A stretch of 64,000 nucleotides of DNA from Alphaproteobacteria bacterium. Lineage in GTDB: Bacteria; Pseudomonadota; Alphaproteobacteria; Rhodobacterales; Rhodobacteraceae. Both the position numbers and the translations under genes were made by a program. The stretch lies in the NCBI GenBank assembly GCA_030431825.1, contig JAUIIJ010000009.1:62001-126000 (forward strand). Reading direction: 5' to 3'. Each line of letters starts with the position of its first letter. Position 1 is the first letter of the stretch. Below the pieces are notes generated by a model, which saw only the letters and a list, made by a program, of their open reading frames with translations, was not told the origin of the DNA and ran no database searches. Positions 46,454 through 55,940 of the stretch are shown here, piece after piece.

Positions 46454-48064
46454 TCATGCTTTGTCGCTTCCGGTGATCGCCGGCGTCACGTAGATCAGCG
46501 TCGGACCGTCAGCGTCAAACGCGGCACGTATGTCTTGCTGCAAATCCGCCAGGCTCTGCGGCGCGGTCGCGCGCGCGCCATACGCCTCTGCCAGCTTGCA
46601 GAAATCCGGATTGCGGGCAATCACGGCGTTCGGCGCAATCTGTGCGCGGGTCATGCTGTCTTCGATTTCCTTGAGCTTGCCATTGTCCCACAACAGGATC
46701 GGCAACGGCAGACCCAGTTCGACCGCAACCCCCAGCTCGGCCACGGTATACTGGAACCCGTAGTCGCCAATGATCACCATGGTCTGCTTGCCCGGACGGC
46801 CCACCGCCCCGCCGATACCGGCAGGCAGCGCATACCCAAGGGTGCCAAAGCCGCTGGGATGATGCCAGTGGCCCGGACGATGCATGGGCCAGATTTCGTT
46901 GGCCACATAGGCAAACTGCGTCATGTCGGAATAGATCATCGTGTCCGGCGTCAGCACGTCTTTCAACGCGTCACAGACCGGCGCGATTCCCGGACGCTCG
47001 GCCGATGTCTCAGCGCGCCAGCGGTCGCGCATCTCCGACACCTCCCTGACGTCCCAGCCGGTCTTTGGCGTGTGGTTTTCGGTGGCCTGCTGCAACGCTG
47101 CGGCCACATCGCGCGCGTCGGCGCGTATCTTGACCGTCGCGCGTTGCGCGTCGGACAGGCAGACAGGATCGAGATCGACCCGCACCAGCGGTGCAGTATG
47201 GCCAAGATGGTCCCGCCACAAATCGACCTCGGCCAGTTCGGTGCCGATGGCGATGACCAGATCGGCGCTGGCAATGATCTCGGCACTGCCCGGCCGGGCG
47301 AGCATCGACCCGAAATCAAGCGGATACCCCGCGCCGACACAGCCGCGACCGGCATAGGTGGTGAAACAGGCCGCGCCGGTTTGCGACATGATCTGACGCC
47401 AGAACGCGCCCTTTGCGCCGCCCCCCAGGATGAACAGCGGGCGCTGCGCCACGTTGAGCAGCGACAGGATCGGTGCGATCTCTTTTTCGCCCGCGGTGCA
47501 GCGCGTGGCCGGCATGTTGGGGGCCGGAGCCGGATCGGCGACCGCTTCGAGTTGCGCAATCGGCACCTGGATATGTTTCGCACGCGGCCGGTCGCTTTCG
47601 AATTCTTCGAGCGCGCGGTCGATCAGCCCATAGGCCGACGAGGCACTCTGCGCGGTTGCGGACCAATCGCACACGGTGGCGGCGGCGATCTCCTGATCGT
47701 TCATCTGATGCAGCTGCCCCTTGCGCGACGCGGTTTCATCGAGACAGGACGAGATCGCCAGCACCGGCACCGAGTCCGATTGCGCCTGCCCCAGCGGCGT
47801 CATGATGTTGCAAAGGCCCGGCCCGGTGATCACATAGGCCACACCCGGCTTGCCGGTCGCGCGCGCATAGCCATCCGCCATGAAGCCGGCACCCTGTTCG
47901 TGGCGGGCGAGAACATGGGTGATCCCCGCCTCTTCGATGCCGCGATACATTTCCTGATTGTGCACGCCGGGAATGCCGAAAATGACGTCGACACCGCGAT
48001 CATGCAGCATGTGGGAAATCTGCGCGCCAAGCGGGCGCCGAGTGGACGATGCGGAGTCAGGCAT
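46454..48064 (-). CDS. Thiamine diphosphate-dependent enzyme, 5-guanidino-2-oxopentanoate decarboxylase-like
   Basis: A 536-residue member of the acetolactate synthase/decarboxylase superfamily. The pyrimidine-binding domain carries the catalytic Glu in LARHEQGAGFMADGYARATGKPG, and the diphosphate domain has GDYGFQYTVAEL...NDNGKLKEI-type motif (here LWDNGKLKEIEDSM). FGIPGVHNQEMYRGIEEAGI is close to AruI, the arginine transaminase pathway decarboxylase, rather than to IlvB. The substrate is inferred. It shares one base with the trkH stop, suggesting an operon. Confidence 0.75.
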   Translation of the reverse strand: MPDSASSTRRPLGAQISHMLHDRGVDVIFGIPGVHNQEMYRGIEEAGITHVLARHEQGAGFMADGYARATGKPGVAYVITGPGLCNIMTPLGQAQSDSVPVLAISSCLDETASRKGQLHQMNDQEIAAATVCDWSATAQSASSAYGLIDRALEEFESDRPRAKHIQVPIAQLEAVADPAPAPNMPATRCTAGEKEIAPILSLLNVAQRPLFILGGGAKGAFWRQIMSQTGAACFTTYAGRGCVGAGYPLDFGSMLARPGSAEIIASADLVIAIGTELAEVDLWRDHLGHTAPLVRVDLDPVCLSDAQRATVKIRADARDVAAALQQATENHTPKTGWDVREVSEMRDRWRAETSAERPGIAPVCDALKDVLTPDTMIYSDMTQFAYVANEIWPMHRPGHWHHPSGFGTLGYALPAGIGGAVGRPGKQTMVIIGDYGFQYTVAELGVAVELGLPLPILLWDNGKLKEIEDSMTRAQIAPNAVIARNPDFCKLAEAYGARATAPQSLADLQQDIRAAFDADGPTLIYVTPAITGSDKA

Positions 48065-49512
48065 CAGGCCCTCCAGAATTGAACAGTGAAGATTACGAAG
48101 ACCGCCATCAGTTCGAGACGGCCACAGAGCATCGCAAAGGACAGGATCCATTTCGCGGAATCGTTGAGAGAGGCAAAGTTGCCCGACGGGCCGATGATAT
48201 CGCCAAGACCCGGACCGACATTGGCAACCGCCGTCGCCGCACCGGAGATCGCAGTCACGAAATCCAGTCCGGTCATCGCCAGAGCCCAGCTGACGATACC
48301 GATGGTCACGATGAAGAACACGAAGAACGACATGACCGAGTTCAGCACGTCGTCATCCACCCGTTTTCCGTCATACCGTGGAATGAACACCCCGTTGGGC
48401 AGCCGGATGCGCTGGAGCTGAACCCGGATCGAGGCAAAGAGCAGCTGAAAGCGAAAGATCTTGATCGAGCAGCTTGTCGACCCCGCGCAGCCCCCGATCA
48501 ATCCGATCAGGAAGAACAGCGTGATCAGCAATGGCCCCCAATCCATGTAATCGACACTCGCATATCCCGTGCCGCTGATGATCGAGGTGATGTTGAAGAG
48601 CGCCTCGCGGAAAGACTGTTCCCAGTGGTGTGGAAAGACGCGCTGAAGTTCGAACCACATGACCAGAACCAGGAACAGAATGGTGCCAAGGAACGCCCGG
48701 ATCTGCGGATCCCGCCAGAACGCGTTCGAATTGCCGTTCATCAGTTGCACATAGCGCACGAATGGCAGCGCGGCGAGGATCATGAAGATCGAGGCGGCAT
48801 ATTCCAGAGGCCCCGAGAACGTCGCGAACGAGGCGTCGTAATTGGCGAATCCGCCAGTCGAAACCGTGGTGAGCGCATGCACCACCGCGTCGAATATATC
48901 CATTCCGAGCGATGCGTAGCTGACGATGCAGCCGAGTGTAAGGATGACGTAGATCACCGAGATCTTGCTCGATATTTCGGTTGCACGCGGGAGGATTTTA
49001 CCCATCGTGTCAAAGGCTTCGGAGCGGAAAATCTGCATCCCGCCCACCCGCAGCTCGGGCAGGAAGACCATCGCGACGACGACCACCCCGACACCGCCCA
49101 GCCATTGCAGCAGACCGCGCCACAGCAGCAGACCCTTTGGCAGATCGTCCAGCCCGCTGATCACCGTGGAACCGGTGGTGGTGAGACCCGACATGGCTTC
49201 GAAATAACCGTCCGTGAAGGACAATTGCGTTTCACCCAGCATCAGCGGCAACGCACCGAACAATGGCAGCGCCACCCAGACGGCGGAGGTCAGCAAAAAG
49301 ATCTGCTGGATGGTCAGCCCCTGTTTCACGCCATTGGCACAACTGAGCGCGGTTGCACCGCCCGTCAGCATGGTGATGACCGCGCATTCGAAAAACACCG
49401 TCCAGTGTTCGTTGCCGTAATAGAGATCGGTCAGCATCGGCAACAGCATCGCACCGCCGAGAATGGCGATAAGCAATCCGATCACATGTCCAACTGGGCG
49501 CAGGTCCATCAT
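48064..49512 (-). CDS. trkH: TrkH-family potassium uptake protein
   Basis: A 482-residue membrane channel subunit. About ten hydrophobic segments and the pore-loop signatures (SGLTTTGSTVISGLDDLP, TTVSTGGFANYDASFA, SGTGYASVDYMDWG and the final SGAATAVANVGPGLGDI) each carry the selectivity-filter Gly. It forms the K+ path with the cytosolic TrkA NAD-binding subunit, which is not in the window. ATG 49512 is used (49509 also in frame). The 236 bp upstream to rarD hold no gene. Confidence 0.95.
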   Translation of the reverse strand: MMDLRPVGHVIGLLIAILGGAMLLPMLTDLYYGNEHWTVFFECAVITMLTGGATALSCANGVKQGLTIQQIFLLTSAVWVALPLFGALPLMLGETQLSFTDGYFEAMSGLTTTGSTVISGLDDLPKGLLLWRGLLQWLGGVGVVVVAMVFLPELRVGGMQIFRSEAFDTMGKILPRATEISSKISVIYVILTLGCIVSYASLGMDIFDAVVHALTTVSTGGFANYDASFATFSGPLEYAASIFMILAALPFVRYVQLMNGNSNAFWRDPQIRAFLGTILFLVLVMWFELQRVFPHHWEQSFREALFNITSIISGTGYASVDYMDWGPLLITLFFLIGLIGGCAGSTSCSIKIFRFQLLFASIRVQLQRIRLPNGVFIPRYDGKRVDDDVLNSVMSFFVFFIVTIGIVSWALAMTGLDFVTAISGAATAVANVGPGLGDIIGPSGNFASLNDSAKWILSFAMLCGRLELMAVFVIFTVQFWRA

Positions 49513-49748
49513 GGGGCGCAGCGTTGGCGCGCGCGGACCGGCGTGTCAAGCACCCCTCGCCCCGAGCGGCAGGGCGTGCGGTCGTGCCGCCACTCTGCCG
49601 CAACGGACGTCACCGGGAAACGGGACTCCGGCGATGAAACCGTGATGTGGTCATTCTGTGCAGGCCTCGTGAAGGTGGCTTTGACGACAGGCCGGCGCGT
49701 TCCGCCCGCGGCGCACGCGAGCGCGCAGCTACACCCCGAACGGCCGGA

Positions 49749-50675
49749 TCAGGCGTCGCAGGGAGCGGGCTTTTCGCGTGCTTTTCTGCCTTTGCGCGAT
49801 TCCCGCAGAAGCGATGCCGAATAGATGACCAGCGCCAGCCAGATCATTGGAAAGGCGATCATGCGGGCGCGTCCGAACTCTTCGCCGAACAGGAACACCG
49901 CCACCAGAAAGATCATGGTCGGAGCGACGTATTGCAGGATGCCGATGGTGGACAGCCGGAGCAGCTTGGCCCCGTTCGCGTAGAACAGCAGCGGAACGGC
50001 TGTCACCACGCCGCAGCCAAGCAGCAGCAAGGTGTCCTGCGTGTTGCCGACGAAAAAATGGTTCTCACCGGTCGCCACAAGGTATCCGATCAACATCAGC
50101 GCCGGTATGGCGAGCAGAAGCACTTCGAGCATGAACCCCTGATTCGGACCGATCGGCAGCCATTTCTTGAAGAATGCGTAAAAGCCCCAGGACAGCGTCA
50201 ATGCGATGGCAGCGAACGGCAACTTGCCCGCGTCAAAGGTCAGAACAGCGACCGCCGCCGCCGCCAGCAAAATCGCGACCAACTGCGCCCGCGTCAGACG
50301 TTCACCCAGCAGGATGGCCCCCAGGAACACGCTGAACAGCGGGTTGATATAATAACCCAGCGCGGCATCCAGCGTATGCCCTGTCGCGATCGACCATACG
50401 TACACGCCCCAGTTGACCGATATGAGCGCAGCCGTGACAAACCCCATCGCAAGCATTCTGGGCGTCATCAACGCGACACGCAGATCCCGCGTGCGCCCCA
50501 TGATGACGAGCACAAGTCCCGCAACGGGAATCGACCAGATCACCCGGTGTGCGATCACTTCGGCCGGAGAAATATGGGACACGGCCTTCATGTAGATCGG
50601 CAGAAAGCCCCACAATAGATACGCGGACATCGCAAAGGCGAATCCGCGCGGGCTATCCTCGTTGGGCTTGGTCAT
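49749..50675 (-). CDS. rarD: EamA-family transporter RarD
   Basis: A 308-residue DMT-superfamily inner membrane carrier with about ten transmembrane segments. The block GFAFAMSAYLLWGFLPIYMKAV and ISVNWGVYVWSIATGHTLDAALGYYINPL are typical of RarD. The substrate is not established in the family (chloramphenicol-sensitivity-linked in E. coli). AAAGGG precedes the ATG at 50675. It is downstream of polA on the same strand with 90 bp between. Confidence 0.92.
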   Translation of the reverse strand: MTKPNEDSPRGFAFAMSAYLLWGFLPIYMKAVSHISPAEVIAHRVIWSIPVAGLVLVIMGRTRDLRVALMTPRMLAMGFVTAALISVNWGVYVWSIATGHTLDAALGYYINPLFSVFLGAILLGERLTRAQLVAILLAAAAVAVLTFDAGKLPFAAIALTLSWGFYAFFKKWLPIGPNQGFMLEVLLLAIPALMLIGYLVATGENHFFVGNTQDTLLLLGCGVVTAVPLLFYANGAKLLRLSTIGILQYVAPTMIFLVAVFLFGEEFGRARMIAFPMIWLALVIYSASLLRESRKGRKAREKPAPCDA

Positions 50676-50765
50676 GGGGCACCCTTTGCCTGAAACGAAC
50701 AGGTGCCGCATGAGGTCCGGTCATGTTGGGCACCGCGCCCCCTATCGCCGGAACGCGACGGTTGG

Positions 50766-53573
50766 TCAATGAGCCTCGGCCCAGTTTGCGCCCTGCCCGG
50801 CATCCACGGTCAGCCTGACATCCAGATGCACCGCCGGATCGGCAGCCGATTCCATGATCTCTCGCGCGCGCTCGATAACCGTGTCCACCGCATCCTCGGC
50901 AACTTCGAACAGCAATTCGTCATGCACCTGCAACAGCATCCTGGCGGGCAGATCGTCGATGGCGGCGGGCATCCGCACCATCGCGCGTCGGATCACGTCG
51001 GCGGCCGTGCCCTGGATCGGCGCATTGATCGCGGCGCGATAGGCAAAGCTGGCGCGCGGCCCCTTCGCATTGATCTCGGGCGTGTGAATCCTGCGCCCGA
51101 ACAATGTCTGCACATAGCCATGTTCCTTGGCAAAGGCCTTGGTGTCGTCCATATACGCCCTGATGCCCGGAAAGCGCTCGAAATAGCGGTCGATGAACCC
51201 CTGCGCCTGCGCTCGCGGAATCCGAAGGTTGCGCGCCAGCCCGAAGCCGGAAATGCCGTAGATGACACCAAAGTTGATCGCTTTGGCCTGCCGGCGGATT
51301 TCCGGGGTCATCTTCTCGAGCGGCACGTCGAACATTTCGCTCGCGGTCATGGCGTGGATGTCCAGCCCCTCGGCAAAGGCCTGTTTCAACGCGGGAATGT
51401 CGGCAATATGGGCCAGGATGCGCAGCTCGATCTGCGAATAGTCGAGGCTCACCAGGACATTGCCCGGCTCGGCGACAAATGCCTCGCGAATACGCCGGCC
51501 CTCTTCGGTGCGCACCGGGATGTTCTGCAGGTTCGGATCGGTCGAGGCCAGCCGCCCGGTATTCGCCCCGGTGATCGCATATGAGGTATGCACCCGCCCC
51601 GTGTCGGGGTTGATATGGGTTTGCAACGCGTCGGTATAGGTCGATTTCAGCTTGGACAATTGCCGCCAGTCGAGCACACGGCGCGGCAGTTCGTGCTCTG
51701 TCGCAAGGTCTTCGAGAACATCCGCTCCGGTGGAATACTTGCCGGTCTTGCCGCGTTTGCCGCCCTCGAGCCCCATCTTGTCAAACAGGATCTCGCCCAG
51801 CTGCGCGGGCGATCCAACATTGAAGCTCTCCCCCGCCAGCTCGTGAATTTCGGATTCAAGCCCCGCCATTTTCTGGGCAAAGGCGTTCGACATGCGGCTG
51901 AGCGTGTCGCGGTCGACCTTGATGCCGTGCATTTCCATCTGCGCCAGCACCGGCACCAAAGGCCGTTCCAGCGTTTCATAGACGGTCGTCACCTTGCTGC
52001 GGTGCAGTTGCGGTTTGAAGTTCTGCCACAGGCGCAGCGTGATATCCGCATCTTCCGCGGCATAATCCGTGGCCTTGTCCAGCGGGACGCGATCAAAGGT
52101 GATCGCCGATTTTCCGCTGCCCAGCAGGGGCTTGATCGGGATCGGCGTATGCCCCAGGTAACGCTCGCTCAGCGTGTCCATGCCGTGTCCGTGTTCGCCG
52201 CCATGCATCGCATAGGACATCAGCATCGTATCGTCGATAGGCGCGACGGCAATGCCATGACGCGCAAATATCTTGGCGTCATATTTCATGTTCTGCCCGA
52301 TTTTCAGGATCGCCGGATCTTCGAGCACCGGCCCGAGAAGGTCCAGCACCTCTTGCACGGGCATCTGTCCTTCGGCCAGATCATCGGACCCGAACAGGTC
52401 CTCGGCGGCGCCAGCCTTGTGGATCAGCGGGATGTAACATGCCTGCCCCGGCTCGACGCAGAGCGAAATGCCCACCAGGTCGGCGATCATCTCGTTCAGG
52501 CCCGTGGTCTCGGTATCCACCGCGACCCAGCCCCGTTCCCGGATCCGGTCGATCCAGACCTGCAAGGTTGCCGCATCGCCGACACAGCTGTATTCGGACT
52601 GATCGAAGGCCGGCGCCTCGGGGGCCTCTGCGCCAGCTTCGGCCGCAGCCGCCGGTTCCGCGATAATCGGGGCTTCGACACCCAGTTGCTCGGCAATCCG
52701 ACGCGACAGCGTGCGGAACTCCATCTCGGCCAGAAACGGCATCAGCGTATCCGGATCGGCGTCGCGCACCTCGAGATCGTCCAAGCCGAAATCCAGAGGC
52801 GTTTCACAATCCAGCTGCACCAGTTTCTTGCTCAACTCGATCTGATCTCGCTTTTCGATCAGGGTCTGGCGGCGCTTGGGCTGTTTGATCTGGTCGGCGT
52901 GATCGAGCAGCGTTTCCAGATCGCCATATTCGTTGATGAGCAGTGCGGCGGTCTTGATGCCGATGCCCGGCGCGCCGGGCACGTTGTCGACACTGTCGCC
53001 CGCAAGCGCCTGAACATCGACCACGCGCTCGGGGCCGACACCGAATTTCTCGAACACGCCGTCGCGGTCGATGCGGCGGTTCTTCATCGCGTCGAGCATT
53101 TCGACCCCATCGCCGACAAGCTGCATCAGATCCTTGTCGGAACTGATGATGGTGACCCGGCCACCCGCGTCGCGCGCCTGACAGGCCAGCGTCGCGATGA
53201 TGTCGTCGGCCTCGTAGCCTTCCATCTCCTTGCAGGCGATGTTGAACGCCTCGGTTGCCCGCCGCGTCAATGGTATCTGCGGGCGCAGATCCTCGGGCAT
53301 CGCGTCGCGGTTGGCCTTGTAGAGATCGTAAAGATCATTGCGGAAGGTATGGCTGCCCTTGTCAAAGATCACCGCAACATGGGTCGGCGCGTCAGGGCCG
53401 TTGTTGCCTTCGACATACCGGTGAAGCATGTTGCAGAAGCCCGCGACCGCCCCGATGGGCAAGCCATCGGATTTGCGCGTCAGCGGCGGCAAGGCATGGT
53501 AGGCGCGGAAAATGAAGGCCGACCCGTCAATCAGATGCAGATGGCAGCCCTTGCCGAACGTCGTGTCACCCAA
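50766..53573 (-). CDS. polA: DNA polymerase I
   Basis: A 935-residue repair and replication polymerase. The 5' nuclease part (LHLIDGSAFIFRAYHALPPLTR, then APGIGIKTAALLI), an intact 3'-5' exonuclease domain (VAVDTETTGLNEM, NMKYDAKIF, DAAEDADITLRLW-like segment) and the polymerase domain (SLDYSQIELRILAHI motif A, RQAKAINFGVIYG motif B, QVHDELLFEV motif C) are all present. The start is uncertain: a TTG at 53573 has GGGGGA upstream; a GTG at 53648 would add 25 residues of odd composition. Confidence 0.95.
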   Translation of the reverse strand: MGDTTFGKGCHLHLIDGSAFIFRAYHALPPLTRKSDGLPIGAVAGFCNMLHRYVEGNNGPDAPTHVAVIFDKGSHTFRNDLYDLYKANRDAMPEDLRPQIPLTRRATEAFNIACKEMEGYEADDIIATLACQARDAGGRVTIISSDKDLMQLVGDGVEMLDAMKNRRIDRDGVFEKFGVGPERVVDVQALAGDSVDNVPGAPGIGIKTAALLINEYGDLETLLDHADQIKQPKRRQTLIEKRDQIELSKKLVQLDCETPLDFGLDDLEVRDADPDTLMPFLAEMEFRTLSRRIAEQLGVEAPIIAEPAAAAEAGAEAPEAPAFDQSEYSCVGDAATLQVWIDRIRERGWVAVDTETTGLNEMIADLVGISLCVEPGQACYIPLIHKAGAAEDLFGSDDLAEGQMPVQEVLDLLGPVLEDPAILKIGQNMKYDAKIFARHGIAVAPIDDTMLMSYAMHGGEHGHGMDTLSERYLGHTPIPIKPLLGSGKSAITFDRVPLDKATDYAAEDADITLRLWQNFKPQLHRSKVTTVYETLERPLVPVLAQMEMHGIKVDRDTLSRMSNAFAQKMAGLESEIHELAGESFNVGSPAQLGEILFDKMGLEGGKRGKTGKYSTGADVLEDLATEHELPRRVLDWRQLSKLKSTYTDALQTHINPDTGRVHTSYAITGANTGRLASTDPNLQNIPVRTEEGRRIREAFVAEPGNVLVSLDYSQIELRILAHIADIPALKQAFAEGLDIHAMTASEMFDVPLEKMTPEIRRQAKAINFGVIYGISGFGLARNLRIPRAQAQGFIDRYFERFPGIRAYMDDTKAFAKEHGYVQTLFGRRIHTPEINAKGPRASFAYRAAINAPIQGTAADVIRRAMVRMPAAIDDLPARMLLQVHDELLFEVAEDAVDTVIERAREIMESAADPAVHLDVRLTVDAGQGANWAEAH

Positions 53574-53660
53574 ACCGCATCCCCCGGTTGCCGTGTTTTC
53601 CCAATGCGGCGGGTCGCGTTTGACTCCGCCCTGCCCGTCGTCAGGCACGCTGGCGGCCGC

Positions 53661-53840
53661 TCAGGCCGCGTCGGCGCAATCCCTGTGCAGGTATTTGCAA
53701 TCGCAATACGGACACTCGACCCAGCCCCGATCCTGCGGAATCGACAGCCAGACGCGCGGATGGCCCAACGCGCCCTCGCCACCGTCACAGGCGACGCGAT
53801 AGCTGTCCACGATCTTGGTTTCCGGCGCTTGGATTGTCAT
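53661..53840 (-). CDS. Zinc-finger (zf-CHCC, NDUFS6-like) small protein
   Basis: A 59-residue protein starting [16 protein letters not shown]. Cysteines in VACDGG and [11 protein letters not shown] with His in GALGHPRV form the zf-CHCC zinc site, as in mitochondrial complex I subunit NDUFS6 and its bacterial relatives. Its role in bacteria is unclear; a complex I assembly role has been suggested for the family. AAGGA precedes the ATG. It lies just upstream of polA on the same strand. Confidence 0.85.
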   Translation of the reverse strand: MTIQAPETKIVDSYRVACDGGEGALGHPRVWLSIPQDRGWVECPYCDCKYLHRDCADAA

Positions 53841-53970
53841 CTTGGAGCGGTCCTTCCGGGTCTTTGAACTCGAGCCAGTGCTTGGCCCGTTTATGAGCCA
53901 AGCGCGGTGCGGGGGCAAGAGCACGCTGCCCCGCAACCCGCGCAAAACACCGCCGGGCGGAGTCTTGCGA

Positions 53971-54174
53971 TCAAATGTCGTGTTCGCCCGGGCGCACGAT
54001 CTCGCAGGTCCAGCGCGCGATCTGCCATTGCGGATGGGAAATGATCCAGTTGGCAAGTTCCGGAAGCGCGCGTCTGACGCACACACTCCGGGAAATGTCC
54101 GTAAACAACAGGCTGCGCCGTTCGCAATCTTGCGGTGCCCCGGCAAGGCAAACGATGAAAACCAGCTCAATCAT
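53971..54174 (-). CDS. Small conserved Cys-containing protein, 67 residues
   Basis: Starts [26 protein letters not shown]. Spaced cysteines (C9, C17, C32 and one in ARWTCEI) and the [11 protein letters not shown] block near the C terminus look like a known alphaproteobacterial family of small secreted or periplasmic proteins, unnamed. GGGTG precedes the ATG at 54174. It diverges from the sensor kinase. A hairpin (TGCGGGG with CCCCGCA, 53908-53935) lies between it and the zinc-finger gene. Confidence 0.65.
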   Translation of the reverse strand: MIELVFIVCLAGAPQDCERRSLLFTDISRSVCVRRALPELANWIISHPQWQIARWTCEIVRPGEHDI

Positions 54175-54323
54175 CACGGCACCCCATCACCCGATACAAT
54201 AGTATGGCTCCATTCTGTCACAGTTCCGACTAGTTTCTGAATGACAAGCGTATCAGCGCGGCAGATCGCTTGTTATCGAGCCGATAGGCTTGGGTCGCGG
54301 CGCAGCCGCCCGAAATCCGTGCC

Positions 54324-55931
54324 ATGAAACCCGAGGAGCAGAATCCGATCCGCAAACGCCCCATCGCCCTCTCTCTCAAGGTTCGTCTTGGAATCGGCGC
54401 CGGCATGCTCGGTCTGGTGGCGCTGATCGCGGCGGCCGTGACGGTGACCGGAATGAACCGGGTGGCCGCCCGTCTAGACGCCGCGCTTGCCGCCGAGCAT
54501 CGCATCGATCGGTATTCGGTGCTGTCCACGCAGGTTTCAAGCTTGCTCGTGGTGGCGTCCGAAGCGCTGCAATCGGGGATCTCTCCCGCCGACAGGCGCG
54601 GCCGTCTCGCCAACCTGTCCGAGAGTATCGGCACCACTTTCGCACGCCTGCGCGCGGATCACGCGCAGGCAGTGACCGACGCGGATCGGCTGGGGCTTGA
54701 CGAGCAATCGCGCCGCGCCACCCAGAGCCTTGGCATCGCCCGGATGGAAGCGCTGTTCGCATCGACACGCGACGCGTTGCTGTCGGATGTTGCCGACAAT
54801 GAACGTTTGCAGGGTCATATCGACACCTTCGCCATCGGGTTTGATCCGCTGCTGAACGAGGTCATCACCGCGGAATTGCGGCTGCGCAACGAGATCCTGC
54901 AAGGCATCACCGTCCTGCGCCAGCGGCTGATCTATGTGGCGATGGGCGTGTCGGCGGCAACCGTCCTGTTGCTGGCCCTGTTCTACCTGGGACTGGTCCG
55001 CCCGCAATTGCGCCGGCTCGACAAGCTGCACGCCACGGCGCGACAGATCGGGCGGGGGGAATTCGATATCGCCCTGCCCGAAGACAGCCGGGACGAAATC
55101 GGACAATTGTTCACCGAAACCAATCGCATGGCCGGGGCGCTCTCGACGAGCAGAACCGAGGTCGAGCATGACAGGGCGCGCCTGAACGACATCATCGCCG
55201 CGCGCACCGAGGAATTGCGTGCGGCAAATGCCGCCCTGGCGCGCACCGACGAGAACCGCCGCAGGTTCTTTGCCGATATCAGCCACGAACTGCGCACGCC
55301 GCTGACCGTCATCCTGATGGAGGCCCAGATCGGGCGCAAGGCCGCCCCCGATGCGCAGGCCGCATTTGCGACGATCGAAAACCGGGCGCTGCGATTGAAC
55401 CGGCGCATCGACGACCTGTTGCGCATCGCCCGGTCCGAATCGGGCCAGCTCGAACTCGCCTCCGACACGTTCGATCTGACGCTGATCGCGCAGGAGGCCG
55501 CAAACAACATGGACGCCGAGATCAACAGCGCGGGCATGACGCTGACCCTCCGCACTCCACCGCCGTCGCCTGTCGCGGTGATCGGCGATGCCAACTGGGT
55601 GCGTCAGGTGATCGGCGGCCTGATCCAGAATGCCATCCGCCATGCCCGCGACGGTGGACGAATCGAACTCGATACCGGCACGGATGCGGGTATGGGGCGT
55701 GTCGCGGTGACCGATCATGGGCCGGGGATTCCGCCGCAGGAGCAGCAGACGATCTTTGGGCGTTTCGTGCAGGGGCGCGGCGGAGCGGTCTCGGAAGGAT
55801 TCGGCATCGGACTGGCCTTTGCCAAGTGGATTGTCGAAGAACAGGGCGGCGAAATCAGCCTGATCAGCCCGCTTCCGGGTGGCGGAACCGGGACCAAAGT
55901 CACTGTAGGCATCCCGCTTGCGCCGGACTAA
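54324..55931 (+). CDS. Sensor histidine kinase
   Basis: A 535-residue membrane kinase. TM1 (about 22-43) and TM2 (about 203-224) flank a 160-residue helical periplasmic sensor region. A HAMP domain (225-280) and coiled coil follow. The phospho-acceptor is H321 in FFADISHELRTPLT. The ATPase has an N-box in VRQVIGGLIQNAIRHA and G-boxes DHGPGIPPQE and GFGIGLAFAKW. The response-regulator gene starts ten bases after its stop, and pqqA begins about 800 bp further, so it may control PQQ genes. Confidence 0.93.
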   Translation: MKPEEQNPIRKRPIALSLKVRLGIGAGMLGLVALIAAAVTVTGMNRVAARLDAALAAEHRIDRYSVLSTQVSSLLVVASEALQSGISPADRRGRLANLSESIGTTFARLRADHAQAVTDADRLGLDEQSRRATQSLGIARMEALFASTRDALLSDVADNERLQGHIDTFAIGFDPLLNEVITAELRLRNEILQGITVLRQRLIYVAMGVSAATVLLLALFYLGLVRPQLRRLDKLHATARQIGRGEFDIALPEDSRDEIGQLFTETNRMAGALSTSRTEVEHDRARLNDIIAARTEELRAANAALARTDENRRRFFADISHELRTPLTVILMEAQIGRKAAPDAQAAFATIENRALRLNRRIDDLLRIARSESGQLELASDTFDLTLIAQEAANNMDAEINSAGMTLTLRTPPPSPVAVIGDANWVRQVIGGLIQNAIRHARDGGRIELDTGTDAGMGRVAVTDHGPGIPPQEQQTIFGRFVQGRGGAVSEGFGIGLAFAKWIVEEQGGEISLISPLPGGGTGTKVTVGIPLAPD

Positions 55932-55940
55932 CCTCGCCCC

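Noticed and set aside
46535..48082. A 515-codon plus-strand frame across the thiamine enzyme
   Set aside because: Antisense shadow of a clearly recognised gene.
48049..49824. A 591-codon plus-strand frame across trkH
   Set aside because: Antisense to trkH membrane segments; rich in Gln, Arg, Asp and His, with no family match.
51588..53867. A 759-codon open frame on the plus strand across polA
   Set aside because: Antisense to a certain polA; composition is typical of mirror frames.
53908..53935. A tRNA or structured RNA in the gap after the zinc-finger gene
   Set aside because: The hairpin is strong but no tRNA arms, CCA or T-loop motif could be placed.
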